From NCBI GenBank assembly GCA_037833965.1, contig AP031354.1, forward strand, positions 33,024,001-33,088,000: a stretch of DNA of 64,000 bases, given 5' to 3'. Under the pieces are notes generated by a model. That model did not search any database, was not told the DNA's origin, and worked only from the letters and a program-made list of their open reading frames with translations. Shown piece after piece: positions 39,546-49,798 of the stretch (positions are counted from its first letter, which is position 1; every line of letters begins with the position of its first letter). The translations under genes and the position numbers were made by a program. The DNA is from Marchantia polymorpha subsp. ruderalis (lineage: Eukaryota > Streptophyta > Marchantiopsida > Marchantiales > Marchantiaceae).

Positions 39546-40454
39546 TGCCTCCGAAGGTTTCTTAGATCAGAAATCAACCCGGCCACTAATTTTGTCCACC
39601 TCGAATCCCTGGAGACAATACCAGTCCGAACCAACGATCATAGGTTGCGTGTTGGTCTAGCAACTATGTCATCTACTAACCATTCGATAGACGGTCACGT
39701 ATTTGGTGCCTCCTCATTCTCGACGATGTTGTCTCCCTAGCTTGATGAACATGCGCGCCATTCCACCAACCAACGACTATCCAGTACGCGATATTCGTCT
39801 GCGAAATTGCTGTTGTGAATCTACTAGAATCCAGAACATGTCCTTTCGCTTTTTCTCCCAATCTTCAGTTATTGGTATAAACCACGTCTAATTAGATCCA
39901 ATTACTGCAGATAATTCCAACGATCAAGGCTCCAGCTGTAGGCGGGAAAAAGATGTGGGCAAAACATCAGTATCCGATCACATCAGCTATAAAATGAGGA
40001 GGAAAACAAGTTAAAGGCTGGATTTAGGAGAAATACAACGAAGAAGGTGCTCATTTGGACAGAACATTGTTGACAGCAATCCAATGAAAACAGATATTTC
40101 ACCCTCTCACTCCCGACCACGATAAATATTGTTTATTATCTATAAACAGGAGCCCATTATATCTATATTATCTATCTATATATTATCAGTCTATATTATC
40201 TATGAACACAGCCCATTTCGTGTGGGTTGACCGCCCACTAGAATAGTTTCAAAGTCAAACTCAAATTGAATTATCTCTAAAACATTAATAAGAACGGTCA
40301 AGATTGCCATTAGCTGCATTCAAGCATGATTTTTGTATGCATCACATATTTTCTTGTGAAAGTTAACCCTCCATATAGGACTTTTACTCTTTAACCATGC
40401 CTTTTCAAAAAATATTGATACGCAAACAAGAGTAGCAACGATAGTTTTTAAAGG
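39546..40454. other. 5' flank of the DnaJ-like gene, then AT-rich sequence
   Basis: 39546 to about 40080 has gene-like composition and probably contains the promoter. From 40130 to 40210 there is a run of repeated TATATTATCTA units. No gene was recognised. Confidence 0.4.
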
Positions 40455-42242
40455 GAGTCATTTAACAACAATGGTAATGGTAATAGATCAAGCCCGGGGT
40501 CCCAAAGGGTCAAAAGGCTGAAAAACACAAGCGACAACCACAAACAAGGGAAAAGACCCCAAAGGCTAATGCCAAGAGCACTAGAACGATAACTAATAAT
40601 GTACGTAATATAACAACCTAAATCAAAAGGAACTAACTGTAACAAAGAATAAAAATTCTCTACATCTATATTATGAGTCACTCTAATCTTTGTATATCTA
40701 GTACAAGTAAGAAATATATGCTCTTCATACTCAACTTCTCTTCCATCACATAGGTTACAAATACGTTCACTCCTATCAATATTAAACCAACGTCCTTACT
40801 CAATTCCAAGTCTATGAGATCCAGTTCTATGCCTAGCAATAATATGACGTAAGTATGTAGAGATTCCTGCAAGTAGGTAATACTGTTCACAATAAACAAA
40901 CATAGGATTCACATGAAGTTGATAAAACTGCATCTTGGTGCCGCGCTTGCTCCAAATAATGTTCAGAAACTCCTCCTTTAGACGTTCACGTAGTGCTATA
41001 GGTTGTACGTCCCAATCGCGTTCCGTCACATTCCACCTCAAAGACCAAGTTATCACATCCGCTAACCATCCTTTGGCACGTGTGGCACTCAAAGCCTGAG
41101 GAGGAAGGCGAGAAGCATCAAGAGATCTCACCCTTGTGATATAAGTGATGGTCAAGTATAGAGCTTTAGCCTCTAGAGGTAAACAATCTGTTTCCGCAAG
41201 AAGAATAGCATATGAGGTATGGTTTCTCACACCCAATTCTTCTTGTAGAAATATCTTCTGCACCCTCTCCACACGCTCCCAACCTGTCTTCTTACAACCA
41301 GGACCCCACACTTGGGTTCCATACAATACTACCGGCAACACTAAGCTTCTGAATAAAAATTTCCTAAGACTCCAAGACACAAGATGAGCCCTTCTACACT
41401 GATTTAGCAATGAATATAGAGCTTTGTAACCACCTTCCACTCTCTTTTGCACACAAAGTGCCCAACTATAATCATTAGAAAAATCAATGTCTGGATATTT
41501 ATAACTCTTCAACTCTTCTAATTGTAGATCCTGGTAATAGAAGAAAAACTTGGATCTAGTGCCCACCCACTATCATGACTTTGGACTTCTCTATATTTAC
41601 CTCCATCTGATTCTGGGTACAAAAGCTAGCCAAAGTGTATAGGTGTTTCTGTAAACTAATTGCATCACGTGCTAGTAATATGATATCATCTGCATACAAG
41701 AAAGCTTTGATAACAAAGTTTCCAAGCTTGACAGCTTCACTATCACATGCCTCCAACCACTCTTCGATATCATCTATAAAAACTCCAAATAGAGTAGGAG
41801 AGAGAGGACAATCTTGAATCACTCCAATGGTACTCAAAACCTCTTTAGTTTGAGAAGTGTTGATCTTGGCTCGAACAGATTGGTAAAGCGTGGCCACAGC
41901 TGCTAGAAGATCTGATGGTACTCCAATGACCTGCAGCCTTTCCCATAATAGCTCACGAGGTACGGTGTCAAAAGCTTTCTTAAAATCAATGAAGGCGCAA
42001 AACAAAGCTTTGCCGTTGCCCTTTGACTTCTCCCATAAAACACGCAAAGCCAAGATATGGTCAATGGTGTTGTATGTGGGGCGAAAGCCTGCTTGAAACC
42101 GCGCTATCTTTCGATGAGATTCAGTCCATGTGCTCAACTTTGACTCCACCAATTTGCCAAACAACTTGGCAAAAACACTACCCACCATGATAGTGCGATA
42201 GTTTGTCACCAAGTACTTCCTTCCTGACTTGTGAATAGGCAC
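40448..42242 (-). pseudogene. LINE ORF2, reverse transcriptase and C-terminus
   Basis: The frame 41556-42242 contains PIHKSGRKYLVTNYRTI (RT region 1-2), ARFQAGFRPTYNTIDHI, motif A FIDFKKAFDTVP, motif B IGVIQDCPLSPTLFGVF (QD in place of the usual QG) and motif C FLYADDIILLA with the catalytic aspartates. A frameshift at about 41560 leads to 40796-41566 (YKYLG-like region, SLRKFLFRSLVLPVVLYG, then a helical tail). A stop at 40796 separates a last part whose CNLCDGREVEYEEHIFLTC-type cysteines resemble the C-terminal zinc region of LINE ORF2 proteins. It is not functional because of the frame breaks. Confidence 0.85.
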
Positions 42243-42250
42243 AATCTTCC

Positions 42251-42718
42251 TTAATGACCAAGCTGAAGGAAAACCAGAAAAACCAAAAAAACTTCACCTT
42301 TGCTCTGATAATTGACAACATCTCCTATAAGTCGATGGAATGGTTGACTCCGATTGCAAGTGCGTGTGGAGTAGATAGGCATGAACAATGGTGCAAAGTA
42401 ACAAACTGCCAAATAACTATAAGATACTCCAGCCAATCCAAGATATTGACCCCCAATATCCTGACCTTCTAGGTGTATAAGAGGTAGAAATTCAGATCTG
42501 ATGAAAGTAGCAATACCGCCATAGCCTCTTCCTCCTCGTTGACTTCTATGATTCCAAGTGGATCCCACCAAAGTAAACCCTGGTATCTCTCCAATAGTGT
42601 TGCTCTCATGTTCCCACGTCTCCACAATGTTGATGATGTCAGCCATCTTCCAAATCGGATCAGCACTCACACATTTTGTTGAAGAAAGACCTCTAATATT
42701 CCACATTAACACCCTCAA
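42251..42718 (-). pseudogene. LINE ORF2, endonuclease part, truncated by an internal deletion
   Basis: The frame begins MRVLMWNIRGLSSTKC, the first strand of an exonuclease-endonuclease-phosphatase domain, and continues with IVETWEHE (catalytic glutamate region) and GGRGYGGIATFI. After GEVFLV the GDFN motif should follow. Instead the sequence runs through TTTTTGGTTTTTCTGGTTTT into the RT in another frame (PSAWSLRKIVPIHKSGR). The second half of the endonuclease, with its GDFN and SDH motifs, and the linker to the RT are missing. Confidence 0.8.
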
Positions 42719-42730
42719 GCTCTTGAATTG

Positions 42731-43465
42731 CTAGATTGATGATTGTCTCCTCCTCTGAGTGATAACAGCTTGACTATCACGTAGAAAAGCTACAAAACCT
42801 GCATCTTGAGCTTCTTTGATTTTTGCAAGCTCTTTTCTCCTTGCCTCTACTTGTAGAGGTGTGAGATTGGGATCTAACCAAATCCTTTGCACCTTGAGAA
42901 CAACTTTATTAGCTAAAGCCGTATCACGTTGAGTTTGGTCATTGAACTTAACTATGATAGCTCGAGGTTGAGTTCCTATTGTTCCAATGCGAAAAGCTTG
43001 AGCCACATCCGGATTAGCAACATGAAGTGTTTGAGCCAAAAACTTGGTAACAATACTTTTCACCTCTTCCTTCTCAGATTCAAGTAGACCAGAAATCCTC
43101 ACATTCTTTCTACGAGCAAATTGATTAGCCTTTTCAATCTCTTGCTCTTGACAGAAAGAGATATGAGCAAACTTGGTGGCTTCGGCATAAGACTTCATTT
43201 TCACCTCTAGACTTTCAACCACTTCATGGAAACTAGGTGTAGTAACAGTAGAAGCTTGGGAACCAACTTTCTCTTGGATGTATTCAACTAATCGAGATAT
43301 TTCTAGCATGATCTTTTCAAAACCCTTGTGGGAAATCTTCAACTCTCGGATTTCATTCTTTGCAGCAATCAAAGCAACATTTTGTACCTTGAATTCTTGA
43401 CGGAGCACTTGCAGTTCTTCTAAAACCGTTTGGAGAAGTTTTGCAAGGTTGTCTTGAGATGACAT
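42731..43465 (-). CDS. LINE ORF1 protein, coiled coil plus RRM-like
   Basis: Open frame of 244 codons without interruption. Residues 1 to about 75 are heptad-like (LAKLLQTVLEELQVLRQEF...) and predict a coiled coil. Residues about 118-200 (RRKNVRISGL...VAQAFRIGTIGTQPRAIIVKF) match the RNA-binding core of L1 ORF1/transposase_22-type proteins, with RISGL and AIIVKF as the two RNP-like strands. A basic C-terminal region follows (EARRKELAKIKEAQDAGF, ending QRRRQSSI). Such proteins trimerise and coat the element RNA. ORF2 begins 12 bp after its stop codon. The product may still be functional, although its partner ORF2 is damaged. Confidence 0.8.
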   Translation of the reverse strand: MSSQDNLAKLLQTVLEELQVLRQEFKVQNVALIAAKNEIRELKISHKGFEKIMLEISRLVEYIQEKVGSQASTVTTPSFHEVVESLEVKMKSYAEATKFAHISFCQEQEIEKANQFARRKNVRISGLLESEKEEVKSIVTKFLAQTLHVANPDVAQAFRIGTIGTQPRAIIVKFNDQTQRDTALANKVVLKVQRIWLDPNLTPLQVEARRKELAKIKEAQDAGFVAFLRDSQAVITQRRRQSSI

Positions 43466-43499
43466 CTTGTATGGTTCACTGAAAAATCATATTCTCAAG

Positions 43500-44085
43500 T
43501 ACAAACTACAACCTCCAGTTCTCAGAACTCCTTCAAACTCTTTCCTCATCCGTGGGTCTGAAACTTTCCAGGTGGTTCCGTCCAGCCGAGTGGAATGTGC
43601 CTGCAAAATTTCAGGTCGAGTTGCTACTCCAGTGCAAAGAATTTGCAAGCGCAAAATCTGTTCACCACAACCTCAAATCAAAGCTTCGACCCTGAGAACT
43701 GCTGCAAATCACCCCCGTTGGATCTGAAACTTTCCACGTGATTCCGTCCAGCCGAGTGGAATGTGCCTGCAAAATTTCAGGTCGAGTTGCTACTCCAGTG
43801 CAAAGAATTTGCAAGCGCAAAATCTGTTCACCACAACCTCAAATCAAAGCTCCGACCCTGAGAACTGCTGCAAATCACCGCCGTTGGGTCTAAAACTTTC
43901 CAGATGGTTTCGTCCAGCCGAGTGGAATGTGCCTGCAAAATCTCAGGTCGAGTTGCTACTCCAGTGCAAAGAATTTGCAAACGCAAAATCTGTTCACCAC
44001 AACTTCAAATCAAAGCTCCGATCCTGAGAACTGCTACGAATCACCCCCGTTGGGTCTGAAACTTTCCAGGTGGTTCCGTCCAACC
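43500..44085 (-). repeat. 166-bp tandem repeat array in the LINE 5' leader
   Basis: The phrase TCTGAAACTTTCC (or a one-base variant) recurs at 43557, 43723, 43889 and 44055, exactly 166 bp apart. There are three full units plus partial units at both ends, differing by only a few substitutions. Each unit contains CAGCCGAGTGGAATGTGCC and GCAAAATCTGTTCACC. The array ends about 35-90 bp before the ORF1 start codon at 43465. Its place matches the promoter monomers at the 5' ends of some animal L1 elements. Confidence 0.9.
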
Positions 44086-46659
44086 GAGAATAAGAATAAG
44101 AAAGAAGAGAATAAGAAAATATAAACCTTCACAAAACATTAAATGTTTCTAACCTTTTGAAGCAAACAAATTTTTTTTGTATAATGTTAGGAGCTAGCTC
44201 ACCCCTTAGTTAATTGTGATCTAAACCCTAATTCCTCAACCGAAATGTATTATTGCATATAGTAAGTGTGAGTTACACCATTAGAGTTTCTGTAAACTAG
44301 CTCAACAAGGTAACCACGAATCTAGAATGTAGGCCTTGTCCATAATGTTTGTGTCTGGGATTTTATTTATTGATATCAAAGTGTATCTTAATTGATTTTG
44401 TATCAAAACTTGAAACCAAACATCCTTTTCTTTATATGTAGGCTTTGAATTTAAGGCTTCAACCCATTTGATTTTGTTTGAAGTCAAATTGACTTTTTTT
44501 TTCATATATTGAATTTTTTGTGCATATTGAATCTAACAACAATTTCATTGTGACTTTTAATACTAATGAAGTGATATCAAGTTTTAAAAAAATAAAAAAT
44601 TTGATTTTAAGACTGGTTTTTTATATGGATTTCCAAACGTAGATATAAATTTGTGACTCCACAATTTTTACTTAAATTGCTAGCAAAATGATTGCAATCA
44701 AGTTTTATTAAAAAAAATGCATTATCGTTATCATATATGACACAAAACAATTCTTTCGTGATCTAATGAGATGATTCCTTGAAAGACATGTCTGCAATGG
44801 TGCAAAATTATATTTTATTGCAAAATACAATAAAAATTGAACGAATTCCTTACATCTCACTAAACATAATGCGTAGTAAAAATGAAGTTCTTGTATTGAT
44901 TACTTGTGTGTAAAAATAGGATTTTTGAAACCTTTGTAATTTTATTGACTGAACCATAATTCTTGTGACATCGTGAGATTCAACTGATTATGTTTAGAAT
45001 TTCCAAAAAACAATTTTTTTCTCTCGAATCTCATAAAAGCTAAGACTATGAGAAGCATAAAAAATACAATGAAAATTCATAAAAAATATATGCATGAAAT
45101 GATTCAAAGCAAATTCAATCCACTAATTGAACTAAGAGATAGAATGATGTTGAAAGACAACAAAACGTTGAAACATAATTATAAGAAAAGTTGTATATAT
45201 GATATAATAACAAAAAATAATGCTATATATGTACAAAAAATCTTTTTTTAAACTAATTAGTCTTAAGTAATGCTATAAAAAAATAAATTAAGTAAATTTA
45301 TAATTGATATAGTAGTTAAATCACATTTTGCATTTAGACCTTTGAATTTGTGAAATTTTTCATTAAATTATGACTCAAAATATTGATGCAAAATGCTTAC
45401 ACCAAATATGAAATGTCTTTGATGTACTTTTTAATTTTCAAAATCTTGATGAAAACGTGAATAAAAAGAAAAAAACCTCTTGACCTACAATAAAAGTTAA
45501 GTTTTTATTTCACAAAAAAATATGTTATCTTCTCAATGATCGATTCCTTCAGTCACATCATCATTAAATATGAAGTGTAAAAATCAAAGCTAGATAATAA
45601 AAAATCATTTTTATTGAAATAGAATAATTCTATAGCAGGAGAAAAAACACATCCAAGATGCAATTTTGGTGTTTTTCAACTTATTTTATATCATAAAAAT
45701 ATAAATTTGTTTTTTGGATTATAGTCAAGATAAGATTTGTGCATAATTTTAGGCTGTTAAAAAAATTCATTTGGATGAAGAGTTGTCAAGAGACAAAAAC
45801 CTTCGTTTATTTGGGATTTGATTCAAATTATTTGGCAGATTGTCACATATTACTTGCCCGTTCGCCACTTTGTTTTCAACAATTTTCACGATTGATCGGA
45901 GGCCGTAGCTCAACTGATTAAAAGTTGAGCAGCTTAGAGAAGAAAAAATTAATCTCAAAATATAACAATTAAAGTTTTTTTAAATCCACCATATTATTTT
46001 TGAGTAAAATTTTCAAATCTTGCTTGTTTATCTACAAACTATTATCATATGTATCATTGATCAAAATTCAACATGTAGGAAAAAAATGTATCAGTAAGTC
46101 TACAATATATTCCTTGACACAAACATAGAGCTTGTCAATTCCCACAGATGTAAAACTTCATCGTGCAATTTCATTCACCAATGCAATGTAATATTTGCGG
46201 CAACATTATGTAAAAATATTATGCTTCGTACAATAATTCATTGCTCTCTCCATTGACTGTCAATCGCATTCAAGCATTGCCACCACAATAACGATCATTA
46301 GTCAAAAGAAAGTTTAATCGATCCACTAACTATCATATGGTTTGAGGTTTATGCATATCAACCTTGTCATCAAGCAAATGTTGTCTGTACACTGCCAGTT
46401 TTACGTTTACATTGGAATGAAACAAATTCATGGATAACAACGTGAGCGTAAACATACAACAATAAAAAAAACTGGAAGTTAATTTGCACAATACTCTATG
46501 AAAGTTATCATAGAGTCCAACATCGAGATCATTGATTAATCTATGAAGCCTTTGATTCTCAATCCAAAAAAAAGTTATTCAAAAAAATGCATTTGTAGTT
46601 AATAATTTGTATTTTCATTATGATGCTAAAGAGTAGTTTAAGCAAAAAAATCTGGCGTT
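44086..46659. other. AT-rich intergenic DNA
   Basis: No recognisable genes. Short frames at 44302-44505 and 45048-45251 are AT-rich and lysine/asparagine-rich, as expected by chance at this composition. The N-terminal part of the hAT-like remnant may extend into the end of this stretch (a CNICG-type piece lies at about 46188). Confidence 0.45.
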
Positions 46660-48110
46660 CAAGCAAAAAATTATTGATAATATCATTAACAAACTGTTTT
46701 TTGATCAGACTGACGATTTTTAAGCTCCAATAGCAAGGGTTTTGTACTTATTTCAACTCCAAAATGATGACGGTCAAACGATCACAATTAAAAATGTCTT
46801 TCATTTGGCCACCTCATAACTCTTTCATGGATTATTGTTCAGTCAGATTGTTGTAGTTCCACAATACATCAAGCAATTAATTGATGTTGGCGAGATAGTA
46901 TATGTTTCACATGACATGAATTTAAATTTTACCCGCATTATTATCACAACTAATCTTTTTGTTATGCATGAAATCTTATAATTATAGTAAATTTAGACTT
47001 TTTTATAGACATTTGATTCATCAACCCACCATTATTTTTTGTATCTTGCCATCCGCGTTTGCTTTCAATTTAAGTATACTTTGCATCATCTTCATGTTTC
47101 AATGAATCATATGTTCAAATAGTATACAGATGCAAATATCTTCAATCTTATGATGACAATGTTGAATTCAATGTGTACATTTTGGCACCACAAATTGATT
47201 GATATTGCTTTTGATGACGCAAACATGATGATTGAAAGTATCGATGGTGTAGTCACAAAGCTTGAATATGAGGTATTGTTACATGTGCACATGACTTGGT
47301 CCATACTGCATCAAATGGATTTTGAAGCCAAAGTTTGTTTGAATGCATTATTTGACAAAAAAGTTTAAAACGATTGTAAACAAAATTGTAAACTCATGCG
47401 CGTATAACCATAAGATTCTCATTAGAGAAATGAATTGAATCAAATGTCGAAAGCTTCGTTGGCTTGAAATGGACAGATGAACTCATTGACAACTCTAACA
47501 TTACGATCACCATTATGTTTTCTATCCACATGACGTTTACATCAAATGAGATCAAGATAGTGATATTTGCAAGTTGTCGCAGCAATATATGGATTGTTTG
47601 ATTGCATCAACATCATTATAGGGAAGCTTTGAAGTCAAAATTTGCTAATGACAATATCCGTCAACTTATGAGTTGAAATCCGTCAACTTATCAAAAATCT
47701 CACACAGAAAACGGAAGTAGAAGGACTGCTTAGTCCGAAAGAAGTTACTCACGGTCTAAAATACATAACTAAAGAAAGCTGTACAATATCTACCGATTGT
47801 GTTACCAAATTTCTAGACGATCAAGGATTACTAATGCACAATATCATGAAGTCTCTTTCAAGCGATGTTGCTGTTGATGTGAAAGTAAAAATTTATGAGC
47901 TGATTGTTGGATTGATCGATGGTATTAGCCAAATCTGCAGATTGCAAGATTCTCAAAACAAGCCAATCAAAGAGTAATTTTCATACGTCTTGATTGCACA
48001 TCTTGGTAAGCTCTGCAAAAGAGATTTATTGTCATTTGCAGCAATATCTTGATCAATTTTTACACATGATGAACCAAATCATCTCGGAGCTAATATAGCT
48101 TTTTAAAGCT
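46660..48110 (+). pseudogene. hAT-like transposase remnant
   Basis: Scattered plus-strand frames line up in order with the RNase H-like hAT transposase type found in plants and oomycetes. 46996-47368 reads DSSTHHYFLYLAIRV...LHHLHVSMNHMF, then NLMMTMLNSMCTFWHHKLI, DIAFDDANMMIESIDGVVT and ILHQMDF. These match the SSTSYLD, WR.KLIGI..DGA..MTGR..GVVT.L and LHQLDL blocks. 47670-47978 reads IRQLIKNLTQKTEVEGLLSP...ELIVGLIDGISQICRLQDSQNK, matching the later helical region, and about 47979-48050 gives YVLIAHLGKLCKRDLL. Several stops and a 22-bp duplication at about 47655 break the frame, and the C-terminal dimerisation motif is not seen. The gene is dead. Confidence 0.68.
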
Positions 48111-48967
48111 TAACAAACCAATTTGATATTGAAAATTGCTCTTGATAAAAGAACAACTTGTCTTTTGAAAAAAATTAGAACATCTTTATTTTATTGTTAC
48201 TCATGCTTGGTTCTTGCATGTCTAGATTTTTTCATACAAAGTGAAAATCAAAATATATTTTTCTCATACTTTCTACTTTTTTGAATTCATGCATGATATT
48301 CAATGCTTGAACCCTGAATATATAACATCAAAGTAGATACATTTCTTGATGCAAACTAAATCTATTACTTTATGACTTTTCCGAGTTTAATTTGTAATGA
48401 TGTTGATGACAAGTTTTACATAGACTTATTCATGAATCTTTACTTCGAGTTTTTGGTAGCAATGCCAACAAAAAGTTGGTCCAACGGCTAATAATCTACA
48501 CTTTGCATGTAGAAAGACTTTAATGAATGTTTTAATTTTTAGCCAACATCTAAGTCATACAATGCATAGAGAAGAGAAGATTGATAGAAGAATAATTAGA
48601 AGGGTTTTGAATTCATTCAAAACTGATTTGAACCACTTCATTCCAATTAAGCGAAAAGATCATATCTCTATATGTAATATTAGATACTTTTGTATATCAG
48701 GTTGAATATACCTGAGTAAACTCTTGTATGTTTTGTTACTTGTTAGTATTTGGATCAACACCCTTAATATACAATGATATGAAAATCATTGTAGTTTTTG
48801 TTAAATGTAATAAATCAGAAGAAATTACTTGATGGTAGCCCATATTTTCCACTTTACTTGATGAGACCCCCCTACTTCACTTCAGTTCATAGTCACTTAT
48901 GTTTTCATTCCCGGAAGTTCAATAGTCAAAATTCCCATGGTTGCCAATCTCTCTCGAACGAGAATGA

Positions 48968-49032
48968 TTTTAGGGGTTTAGGGTTTATCCATTTAGGGTA
49001 AACCCTAAACTCCTAAACCCCTAAACCCTAAA
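48968..49032. repeat. Inverted pair of interstitial telomere-type motifs
   Basis: The sequence contains TTTTAGGGGTTTAGGGTTTA, then TTTAGGG, then TAAACCCTAAACTCCTAAACC and CCTAAACCCTAAA. Plant-type telomere units (TTTAGGG) therefore face their own reverse complement. It lies below the 3' end of the phosphopantetheinyl transferase gene. It could be a pair of telo-boxes in a promoter or the scar of a telomere-primed repair. Confidence 0.75.
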
Positions 49033-49798
49033 CGGCACAATTTACTTACATTTTTCTACTCTTTTTTCTAAAACTCATGGCTGAAGTCACATTGGCTGTG
49101 TAGTTTGGTCAATGAATTCCCTGCTTTGAATACCTGAAGGTGACTCGTTGAAAACTAGGGTATAACTGAACTTCGGGAGAAGTCACTTTTCCAACAAAGA
49201 GCCTAACTGCTTTGTAAAAGCAGTTACAAGAACTTGTAGTAGAACATCGGTGCCGGTGTACTTCTTGCACTCTGTATGAGTAGATACACAAAGATTAATC
49301 TTACCTCTGCAAAGAATCGATCCAAAGCAATCACCACGAACGAACTTAGGAAGATGGTGAAAACTGAAAGCAGAAGGCTGCTCCAACTGAGTTGGAGTGA
49401 CCATGTACTCAATTTACATCGGAAGTGTCCCATCAGATAAAATAGAACTTATTTGGACCCCAAAACTTCTGCATTCTGATGGGTCCCATCAAGTAATTCT
49501 CTCAATGAATCAAGAGACAGCATTTCGATTTACAGGTTAAATCTTTTTGAATAATTTTTTCAAGATACATTTTTTAGTTGCAATGATCAGATTAATCATC
49601 TAGCAAAACGTGTAACATTTGTCTAATGTAAACATTTCTTTTACAGTGTGACTTTTCACTTTTCACTTTTCAAATTTCTCCAGAATTTACTCCTAAATTT
49701 CAAACTGTATTAGCATGTCTACACCACTTGAGCCTGGTGGCTCTAAGGTCCAGCTCTTTCATACCTCGAACTTTCTCTAACTTAAAACTAGTAATTCA
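49033..49798. other. 3' flank of the phosphopantetheinyl transferase gene
   Basis: Gene-like composition with short minus-strand frames that overlap each other and resemble nothing known. It probably includes the 3' UTR of the gene above. Confidence 0.4.

Larger units (their letters stand above)
40455..44085 (-). mobile_element. Non-LTR retrotransposon (second lineage), internally deleted
   Basis: Nearly complete minus-strand LINE. From the 5' end: a tandem 166-bp repeat array (about 43500-44085), an intact ORF1 (43465-42731), then ORF2 with an endonuclease start, an internal deletion, a reverse transcriptase with YADD, and a C-terminal region with a cysteine-rich segment. The 3' end near 40470 reads TTACCATTACCATTGTTG on the minus strand, a short simple-repeat tail rather than poly-A. 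Its ORF1 is coiled-coil/RRM-like, unlike the CCHC ORF1 of the LINE at 0.5-5.5 kb, so two LINE lineages are present. A decayed relative lies at 52.4-53.8 kb. No target duplication was identified. Confidence 0.85.

Noticed and set aside
45885-45935. tRNA-like D-arm (TAGCTCAACTGATTAAAAGTTGAGC)
   Set aside because: No anticodon arm, T-arm or acceptor pairing follows at the right spacing.
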